Both the position numbers and the translations under genes were made by a program. A DNA stretch of 64,000 bases, taken from the NCBI RefSeq assembly GCF_900106675.1, contig NZ_FNOB01000006.1, forward strand, positions 153,967-217,966. Direction: 5' to 3'. Positions 58,332 through 64,000 of this stretch are shown here, piece by piece (the first letter of the stretch is position 1; every line of letters begins with the position of its first letter). Under the pieces are notes generated by a model that saw only the letters and a list, made by a program, of their open reading frames with translations, did no database searches and was not told the origin of the DNA. Origin of the DNA: Allgaiera indica (GTDB taxonomy: Bacteria > Pseudomonadota > Alphaproteobacteria > Rhodobacterales > Rhodobacteraceae).

Positions 58332-58625
58332 ATGTGCCTTGGGATACCGGGCCAGATCGTCGAAATCGCGTCGGCGGAAAAGAAACTGGCCATTGCTGAC
58401 GTCTCGGGCGTGCGCCGCGAGGTCAACGTCGCCTGCATCGCGGGTGACGCGCCGCTGGAGGATTTGATCGGCACTTGGACGCTGATCCATGTGGGCTTTG
58501 CCATGAGCCGGATCAACGAGGAAGAGGCCGCCAAGACGATGGAGGTTCTGAAAATGCTGGGCGAGGCGCAGGAAGAGATCGAGGCCATGCGGGCCAGTCA
58601 GCAGGCGATGGAGCGTGTGTCATGA
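58332..58625 (+). CDS. hypC: Hydrogenase maturation chaperone HypC
   Basis: A 97-residue chaperone that carries the Fe(CN)2CO group with HypD and delivers it to HupL. The essential N-terminal Cys is in MCLGIPGQIVEI, with VSGVRREVNVACI and HVGFAMSRINEEEAAKTMEV as the usual later motifs. It lies 3 bp after hypF and overlaps hypD by 4 bp. Confidence 0.96.
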   Translation: MCLGIPGQIVEIASAEKKLAIADVSGVRREVNVACIAGDAPLEDLIGTWTLIHVGFAMSRINEEEAAKTMEVLKMLGEAQEEIEAMRASQQAMERVS

Positions 58626-59764
58626 AATATGCCGACGAATTCCGCGATCCCGCCGCCGCCAGGGCGCTGCTGGCACGGATCGCAAAGGTGACAGACGAGA
58701 TTGGCGCGACTAAGGAAAAGCCGGTTCACATCATGGAAATCTGCGGTGGCCATACCCATGCGATTTTTCGCTATGGGCTGGACAAGCTGACGCCAGACGG
58801 GCTGGAATTCATCCACGGCCCCGGTTGTCCGGTTTGCGTGCTGCCGATGAGCCGCGTGGACGAATGCGTCGAACTGGCCGAGCGGCCCGAGGTCATCTTC
58901 ACCACCTTCGGCGATGCCATGCGCGTGCCGGGAACGCGGAAATCCCTGCTTCAGGCCAAGGCGGACGGCGCGGATGTCCGCATGGTCTATTCGCCGCTGG
59001 ATGCGCTGGAACTGGCGCGGCGCAACCCGGACCGCGAAGTGGTGTTCTTTGGCCTCGGGTTCGAAACCACGACGCCGTCCACCGCCCTGTCGATTCAGCA
59101 GGCGGCAGCCGAAAACCTCACCAACTTCTCGGTCTTCTGCAACCACATCACCGTGCCGCCGCCGATCAAGGTGCTGCTGGACGACCCGCACATGGTGCTC
59201 GACGGGTTCGTGGGCCCCGGGCATGTGTCGATGGTGATCGGGATCGAACCCTACCGGTTCATCGCCCGCGATTACGGCAAGCCCATCGTCGTGGCGGGGT
59301 TCGAGCCGATCGACCTTTTGCAATCGGTTCTGATGGTGCTGGAGCAGCTGCGCGACGGGCGCGCCGAGGTGGAAAACCAGTATTCCCGCGTCGTGCCCGA
59401 TTCCGGCAATCCAGTGTCGATTGCCGCCTGCGAGGACGTCTACGAGCCGCGCCCCAGCTTCGAATGGCGCGGCCTTGGCGAGATCGACAGCTCGGGCCTC
59501 AGGATCCGGCGCAAATACGCCGCATACGACGCCGAAGAGAAATTCGGGGTCGGGTATGGGCAAGGCGCTGCCCGGTTCGTGCCCGAGCCCGAAGGCTGTG
59601 CCTGTGGTGACGTGATGACCGGACGGCTGAAGCCGCGCCAATGCCCGCAATTCGGCACGGGCTGCACGCCGGAAATGCCCCTGGGGGCGCTCATGGTTTC
59701 GTCCGAGGGCGCTTGTGCGGCATACTACCAGTATGGCGGCCTTGATCTGGAGCCGGCGGAATGA
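58622..59764 (+). CDS. hypD: Hydrogenase maturation protein HypD
   Basis: A 380-residue 4Fe-4S protein on which the Fe(CN)2CO unit is assembled. Conserved motifs: HIMEICGGHTHAIFRYGLDK, HGPGCPVCVLPMSRVDE, FGLGFETTTPSTAL and FCNHITVPPPIKVLL. The C-terminal cysteine cluster is GCACGDVMTGRLKPRQCPQF with TGCTPEMPLGALMVSSEGAC. Length is normal. Confidence 0.96.
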   Translation: MKYADEFRDPAAARALLARIAKVTDEIGATKEKPVHIMEICGGHTHAIFRYGLDKLTPDGLEFIHGPGCPVCVLPMSRVDECVELAERPEVIFTTFGDAMRVPGTRKSLLQAKADGADVRMVYSPLDALELARRNPDREVVFFGLGFETTTPSTALSIQQAAAENLTNFSVFCNHITVPPPIKVLLDDPHMVLDGFVGPGHVSMVIGIEPYRFIARDYGKPIVVAGFEPIDLLQSVLMVLEQLRDGRAEVENQYSRVVPDSGNPVSIAACEDVYEPRPSFEWRGLGEIDSSGLRIRRKYAAYDAEEKFGVGYGQGAARFVPEPEGCACGDVMTGRLKPRQCPQFGTGCTPEMPLGALMVSSEGACAAYYQYGGLDLEPAE

Positions 59765-60795
59765 ACCAGCCGATCCGCCGGATGAAGAGCGATACAGTTA
59801 CGCTTGCCCATGGCGGCGGCGGCAAGGCCATGCGCGATCTGATCGAAGACGTGTTCGTATCGGCCTTCGAGCCAGACGGCATGGAAGATCAGGCGCGCTT
59901 GACCGATGCGGCCCTGGCCGAACCTGGCGCTCGGCTGGCCTTCACCACGGACGGTTTCGTGGTCAGCCCGCTGGAGTTTCCCGGCGGCGATATCGGCAAG
60001 ATCGCGGTGTGCGGCACCGTCAACGATCTGGCCGTGGGCGGCGCGCGACCCCTGTGGCTCTCGGCGGCGTTCATCATCGAGGAAGGTACCGATGTGGCAC
60101 TGTTGCGCCGCGTCGTGGCCTCCATGCGCGCGGCGGCGGCCGAAGCAGGCGTTCGGATCGTCACCGGGGACACCAAGGTCGTCGAACGCGGATCGGCGGA
60201 CGGGATATTCATCACCACCTCTGGCGTCGGTGTGATACCTCCGGGGCGGGACCTGGCCGCTGAAAAGGTCCGCCCTGGTGATGTGGCCATCGTCAACGGT
60301 GTTCTGGGCGATCACGGTGCGGCCATTCTGGCGGCCCGGGGGGATATGGCGCTGAGCGTCGAGATCCCCAGCGACTGTCGGCCGCTGAACGCGCTGATGG
60401 AAGCAGCCTGCGACGCGGTCACGGTGAGGGCGGCACGCGATGCAACGCGTGGGGGGCTGGCCTCGGCGCTCAATGAGATCGCCGAAGCCGCGGGATGCGG
60501 CATCGAGATCGACGAAATCGCACTACCCTTGCGCACTGAGGTTAAGGGCGTGTGCGAAATCCTCGGGCTTGACCCGCTTTATCTGGCCAATGAGGGCACG
60601 TTGGTGCTGTTTGTCCCGGAGGCCCAAGCCGATGCCGCGCTTGCAGTCATGCGCGCTACGGAAGCCGGCGCAGGCGCCGTTGCCGTCGGGCGCGCCACTC
60701 AGACCCATCCCGGCCGGGTGGTGATGCAGACGGTGTTTGGTGGTGGGCGGATCGTCGACATGCTCGTGGGCGAACAATTGCCGAGGATTTGCTGA
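59761..60795 (+). CDS. hypE: Hydrogenase maturation protein HypE
   Basis: A 344-residue PurM-like ATPase that dehydrates the thiocarbamoyl group to thiocyanate. LAHGGGGKAMRDLIEDVF near the N-terminus, FTTDGFVVSPLEFPGGDIGK and AVCGTVNDLAVGGARPLW are typical. It ends in the required QLPRIC, whose last Cys carries the cyanate. Start ATG 59761 overlaps the hypD stop. Confidence 0.96.
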   Translation: MNQPIRRMKSDTVTLAHGGGGKAMRDLIEDVFVSAFEPDGMEDQARLTDAALAEPGARLAFTTDGFVVSPLEFPGGDIGKIAVCGTVNDLAVGGARPLWLSAAFIIEEGTDVALLRRVVASMRAAAAEAGVRIVTGDTKVVERGSADGIFITTSGVGVIPPGRDLAAEKVRPGDVAIVNGVLGDHGAAILAARGDMALSVEIPSDCRPLNALMEAACDAVTVRAARDATRGGLASALNEIAEAAGCGIEIDEIALPLRTEVKGVCEILGLDPLYLANEGTLVLFVPEAQADAALAVMRATEAGAGAVAVGRATQTHPGRVVMQTVFGGGRIVDMLVGEQLPRIC

Positions 60796-61514
60796 TGCTG
60801 GGCTTTCTGTCACTCGGCTTTCTGATCGGCATGACCCATGCGCTGGAGGCCGACCATCTGGCCGCGATGGCGGCGATGTCCGCGGAAAAGACAGGCGGTC
60901 GGCGGCGCATGGCGCTGCGCGGCGCCTTCTGGGGCACCGGGCACACGATCACGTTGTTTGCACTTGGTGCCCTGGTTCTGGTGTTCGGCTATGCCCTGAC
61001 TGATGTCCGCGCCGCATGGCTGGAGTTCGCCGTCGGGGTTATGCTTGTGGCCTTGGGGGTAAACCTGCTGTGGCGGCTGGCGCGGAAGCGGGTGCATTTC
61101 CATGCCCATTCGCACGGCAACGGCAATGTGCATCTGCACGCCCACAGCCATGCCGGAGAAACCGCCCCGCACGGGGCCTCGACCCACGCTCACGTACATG
61201 CGCAGGGCCTGCCCTGGCGCGCGCTTCTGGTCGGGCTGATGCATGGGGCGGCCGGCTCGGCCGGGCTCTTGGCCCTAGCCGTCGCCACCACGCAGAGCCC
61301 TACTGTGGCGCTGGGCTACATCCTGATTTTCGGGCTTGGATCGGTGGCGGGCATGGCTGCTCTGTCTTTTGCCGTCGCATGGCCCCTGGCGTCGATAGAA
61401 CGCACGGCCAAGGTCTTGCATATGGGCGTTGTGGTTGCGGCGGCGGTTGTGGCCATCGGCATCGGCGCCGAGGTCATTGCCGAAACGGCCCCCATCGCCT
61501 GGGGCGGGCTTTGA
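60795..61514 (+). CDS. Nickel/cobalt transporter, NicO/UreH type
   Basis: A 239-residue membrane protein with about six helices. The first helix carries MTHALEADHLAAMAAM, a metal-transporter motif of the NiCoT/UreH type. A long cytoplasmic or periplasmic loop is His-rich (HFHAHSHGNGNVHLHAHSHA, then GASTHAHVHAQG). LVGLMHGAAGSAGLLALAVA and ILIFGLGSVAGMAALSFAVA are conserved in UreH-like transporters. It should supply Ni to the neighbouring HypA and HypB. ATG 60795 overlaps the hypE stop (TGATG). Confidence 0.82.
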   Translation: MLGFLSLGFLIGMTHALEADHLAAMAAMSAEKTGGRRRMALRGAFWGTGHTITLFALGALVLVFGYALTDVRAAWLEFAVGVMLVALGVNLLWRLARKRVHFHAHSHGNGNVHLHAHSHAGETAPHGASTHAHVHAQGLPWRALLVGLMHGAAGSAGLLALAVATTQSPTVALGYILIFGLGSVAGMAALSFAVAWPLASIERTAKVLHMGVVVAAAVVAIGIGAEVIAETAPIAWGGL

Positions 61515-61515
61515 C

Positions 61516-61758
61516 ATGCACGAACTGGGGTTGTCGCGAAACATCGTCTCGATCGTCAGCGAAAACGCCGGCGACAGGCCGGTGGCGCGGGTCAGGGTCG
61601 CAATCGGTCCGCTGGCTTGTGTCGAAACCCGGGCACTGCAGTTCTGCTGGGACATCGTGACCGAAGACACCTCGCTATCGGGGGCAACACTGGAAATCGT
61701 CGAAGCGGATGCGGACACGTTTCTGATCAAGGAATTCGAATTTGGGGAGATCGCCTGA
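61516..61758 (+). CDS. hypA: HypA nickel chaperone lacking its zinc ribbon
   Basis: An 80-residue HypA, against about 113 usually. The nickel-binding start [14 protein letters not shown] is intact, as are [20 protein letters not shown] and [10 protein letters not shown]. The C-terminal [13 protein letters not shown] matches the end of normal HypA. What is missing, without a frameshift, is the roughly 30-residue C-x2-C/C-x2-C zinc loop. So this is an internal deletion rather than truncation. Whether it can still contact HypB and HupL is open. It lies between the Ni transporter and hypB. Confidence 0.85.
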   Translation: MHELGLSRNIVSIVSENAGDRPVARVRVAIGPLACVETRALQFCWDIVTEDTSLSGATLEIVEADADTFLIKEFEFGEIA

Positions 61759-62630
61759 TGTGTGGAACCTGTGGATGTTCTGACCCGGCCAATGACGTGA
61801 AGATGGTAGATCCGGAGACCGGCAAGGAAACGCTGATCCGGCAGGGGGGGCTGCTGCACGATCATGATCACCATCATGGCCATGATCACGGGCACGAACA
61901 TGGGCATGCCCATTCCCACGATCACCATCATCCCCACGAGGGCGATGACAAACCCCATGCCCACGGACCCAATGGCGAAATCATTTCGCTTGAACAGGCG
62001 GTGCTGTCCAAGAACGATTCAATCGCCGCGCGCAATCGTGGCTGGTTCGAGGGGCGGGGTGTCCTGGCGCTGAACCTCGTCAGCTCGCCCGGCGCGGGCA
62101 AGACAACGCTTCTGGAACGCACGATTGCCGAGATGGCCGGCGAACGCCCTATCTATGTGATTGAAGGCGACCAGATGACCACCAACGATGCCGAACGCAT
62201 CCGGGCAGCCGGGGCGCGGGCGATCCAGATCAACACCGGCGCCGGCTGCCATCTGGAGGCGGATATGATCGCGGATGCCGTTGCCACGCTCGACCCGGAA
62301 CCCGGCGCGCTTCTGTTGATCGAAAATGTCGGCAATCTGGTCTGCCCGTCGATGTTCGATCTGGGCGAGCACATGAAAGTCGCGGTGATCTCGACCACCG
62401 AAGGCGAAGACAAACCGTTGAAGTATCCGCACATGTTCCGCGCCGCAGGACTGGTGATCATCAACAAGATCGACCTGGCCCCCCACGTGGATTTCGACGA
62501 GGACCTGTGCCGGCGCAACATTGCCGAGGTCAACGGAACGGCCCGGATCCTTTCGCTCTCGGCCAGGACATCCGAAGGCATGGACAACTGGCTTGGCTTT
62601 CTGGACGGCGCGGTGGTCGGCCGCCGCTGA
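61758..62630 (+). CDS. hypB: GTPase HypB with nickel-storing His-rich region
   Basis: A 290-residue GTPase for nickel insertion into HupL. The N-terminal high-affinity nickel site is [11 protein letters not shown] His-rich stretch of 18 His (about residues 34-70, beginning [20 protein letters not shown]) stores nickel. The G domain has Walker [71 protein letters not shown] and [14 protein letters not shown]. The start overlaps the hypA stop (TGATG). It is the last gene of the island. Confidence 0.95.
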   Translation: MCGTCGCSDPANDVKMVDPETGKETLIRQGGLLHDHDHHHGHDHGHEHGHAHSHDHHHPHEGDDKPHAHGPNGEIISLEQAVLSKNDSIAARNRGWFEGRGVLALNLVSSPGAGKTTLLERTIAEMAGERPIYVIEGDQMTTNDAERIRAAGARAIQINTGAGCHLEADMIADAVATLDPEPGALLLIENVGNLVCPSMFDLGEHMKVAVISTTEGEDKPLKYPHMFRAAGLVIINKIDLAPHVDFDEDLCRRNIAEVNGTARILSLSARTSEGMDNWLGFLDGAVVGRR

Positions 62631-62989
62631 GCGACGTTTCCATTCTTTTTGACTGCTTTCGTTTCGGCAATTGGCCGGAACAACGCAGGGCCATTCCCGT
62701 TGCGTGCCTGGAGAACGTTCGCCCCCGGTCGCGTCCTCTCCGCCACTTGCTTTACGCAATGCATTGAAAACGCGTATAAAAATGGCATCACGTTTTTGCG
62801 CATCCCCCACCATTACAGAGACCAAGCCGGAACAAGCCGGATTTCAGCGGACGATCTGTCGCAATGCTTCACGCCCAGTTGCCGCGAACAGACCCAGCGC
62901 GTTGCATGGCGTTTGTCGTGGCTTTCGTCTGTGCGCAATAACGCTGTGAAATGTTCCGAACAGTTGGAGACGCAAATTATCTGCGTTGC
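62631..62989. other. Non-coding stretch after hypB
   Basis: 359 bp without a credible gene; short open frames lack conserved features. I saw no clear terminator for the hyp operon. Base composition drops in GC compared with the island, which marks the end of the hydrogenase cluster. Confidence 0.5.
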
Positions 62990-63448
62990 TCAGTGGAGGT
63001 GGCCATGCGGCCCGTGGAGTGCATTGGGAGGGGGGAGAAGCTCATCGGGCGAAGGTATGCTCTCAGGGCGAGCCGTCGGTTTTGGGCTTCTGTGAGCCAT
63101 GGCGCTTATAAAAAGCGCGCTGGGGTTCTTCATGCACACCCGCTCTACTTTCCCAACCAGATCAGAAATTGACGTGCCGGTTGCGACGGAAAAGCCCAGC
63201 AAATAGGCCCGCAGCACCTCCCAATCTTTGCCAACCTGAGAATTCAAGAACGCCTCCACGGTAGAGTTATTTCCGCCATCGGCCAGGGTCTGCGCCGCTT
63301 TAACCTCGCTGAACACTTCGAGAACTTGTGAGCAAGTCGCTTGGTTGGCCATCCAAGTAACGGTGTCGTCCATTCGGTTCTGGCCTAAAGTGCTGGCGTT
63401 CGATCCGTGTGCAGCTAACAATCCAAACGAGAGCGCCAACCACTTCAT
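62990..63448 (-). CDS. Putative secreted protein, hypothetical
   Basis: A 152-residue protein with a signal peptide (MKWLALSFGLLAAHGSNAS, cleavage likely after NA at residue 18). The mature part starts with TLGQNRMDDTVTWMANQATC and contains SQVLEVFSEVKAAQTLADGG and LRAYLLGFSVATGTSISDLV with a second Cys in VERVCMKNP, so one disulfide is possible, in the manner of small periplasmic HdeA-like proteins. The tail is Pro/His-rich. GGAGG before the ATG at 63448 decides the start. Function unknown. Confidence 0.6.
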   Translation of the reverse strand: MKWLALSFGLLAAHGSNASTLGQNRMDDTVTWMANQATCSQVLEVFSEVKAAQTLADGGNNSTVEAFLNSQVGKDWEVLRAYLLGFSVATGTSISDLVGKVERVCMKNPSALFISAMAHRSPKPTARPESIPSPDELLPPPNALHGPHGHLH

Positions 63449-63904
63449 GCCATCCTCCATGCTTGGGGTAGATGTTGGCTCCATCGTTCTTGCACTGTCA
63501 ATTCTCTCCACTCTCTCCGTTCTCTCGGCGCGAGCGACCGCCCGCAGAAAATTGGCTGTCTGAGCATTGAATTTCGGTTCTTCAAAATGCCCGTTCGGCG
63601 GACCTATCGGTGCCCTCGACGCGCGCGTTAGATGCCGACACGGCGGTGCCTATCACTCACTCGCGCGCGCTGTGCTGCCGAAAAGCGGGCACGCTCCTGC
63701 CGTTGCACCCCATGTCGCGTGCGCGCGGTCACGGCGCCCAGAAAACCGGCACGGCCAGCGCGCTCTTTTTATAGGCGGGAAAGTCCCGGTCGGCTCTGCC
63801 GTAAAATACGAGGCCAATACGGCGGTGCGGCTCTGATTTCGGTTGATTGTTTTTCAAAGCCCATCCGCGCGCTTCGTGTAGCGATAGCCTTGCCCGACAG
63901 AAAA
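63449..63904. other. Gene-free stretch before terminal IS
   Basis: 456 bp with only short arginine-rich open frames. A segment at about 63758-63776 (AGCGCGCTCTTTTTATAGGC) is an approximate inverted copy of one at about 63103-63121 (GCGCTTATAAAAAGCGCGCT). The pair could be remnants of a small mobile repeat, but the match is short. Otherwise I see nothing. Confidence 0.4.
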
Positions 63905-64000
63905 CTGAGCTACCCCCCGAAATTCGGACACTGACATAAGCTACGATTTGCAGTCTGCTGATCTTCGACGAGAAGGAGATCAGAGATGTCGAAACGCAAG
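63905..64000 (+). mobile_element. Left end of an insertion sequence (IS3-like), cut by window
   Basis: From about 63905 the sequence reads TGAGCTACCCCCCGAAATTC and then GGACACTGAC, a typical left end of IS3-family elements, followed within 80 bp by a transposase start with a strong Shine-Dalgarno. Only the first 96 bp are present, so the right end and target duplication cannot be checked. Confidence 0.55.
63986..64000 (+). CDS. Start of IS transposase orfA (partial)
   Basis: Only five codons, MSKRK, are in the window. AAGGAG lies eight bases upstream. The MSKRK beginning and the IS end just upstream fit the HTH orfA of IS3-family elements. Confidence 0.5.

Noticed and set aside
62649..63172. 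Rightward open frames after hypB
   Set aside because: They overlap the better-supported leftward gene with signal peptide and lack recognisable domains.
63103..63776. Approximate inverted repeat around AGCGCGCT...TTTTTATA as ends of a small transposon
   Set aside because: The match is under 20 bp with mismatches and no target duplication could be found.

Overview
The window is high-GC alphaproteobacterial DNA, most likely Rhodobacteraceae. I infer this from the GC-rich third codon positions, the gene-transfer-agent-like tail proteins, and the Rhodobacter-style HupR regulator. No ribosomal RNA or tRNA was seen. It has three parts: a mobile-element-scarred left shoulder, a near-complete temperate siphophage, and a [NiFe]-hydrogenase island.

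Left shoulder (1-6.5 kb). The window opens with the 5' part of a glucose-1-phosphate cytidylyltransferase gene (rfbF-like, minus strand) and a family 2 glycosyltransferase, which suggests the edge of a surface-polysaccharide locus. An intact IS66-family element follows (2125-4580). Its inverted repeats and 8-bp target duplication can be read directly. After it come conjugation leftovers (a small HTH gene and a coupling-ATPase fragment with an in-frame stop) and a truncated type I restriction methylase (hsdM).

Prophage (about 6.58-46.15 kb). A leftward arm carries a large serine recombinase, DUF2924 and other small proteins, an SF2 helicase, a Sak4-like ATPase and its partner, a sigma-like factor and two unknowns. 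A rightward early arm carries a Cas4/RecB-like nuclease, a primase-helicase, a RuvC-like resolvase, a ParB-type adenine methylase and a cytosine methylase. The late operon runs terminase, gpW, portal, protease-capsid fusion, decoration, head-tail and tail genes, then GTA-type tail-tip genes with a lysis cassette (muramidase, nested Rz/Rz1) inserted among them, and ends with a DUF2793/C1q-like fibre. A parDE toxin-antitoxin pair sits inside the morphogenesis operon. The tail chaperone has a readable A-AAA-AAC frameshift site. The cytosine methylase has two overlapping reading frames that both look conserved.

Hydrogenase island (46.36-62.63 kb). It encodes HupR, a small zinc-ribbon protein, and a group 2a (cyanobacterial/Huc-type) uptake hydrogenase HupSL without a Tat signal. 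A conserved accessory set follows: two tandem HiPIP-like four-cysteine proteins, the HupW-type protease, a small unknown, a TPR protein, two tiny membrane proteins, a NifU-Rieske fusion and an NHL propeller. The genes hypF, hypC, hypD, hypE, a nickel-transporter gene, hypA and hypB close the cluster. Most genes are tightly coupled, so this looks like one maturation-plus-electron-transfer operon. HypA lacks its zinc ribbon. HupS lacks one proximal cysteine and the distal histidine, which fits high-potential clusters and an acceptor other than cytochrome b.

The right edge has one putative secreted protein, a stretch without recognisable genes, and the first bases of another insertion sequence (probably IS3 family).
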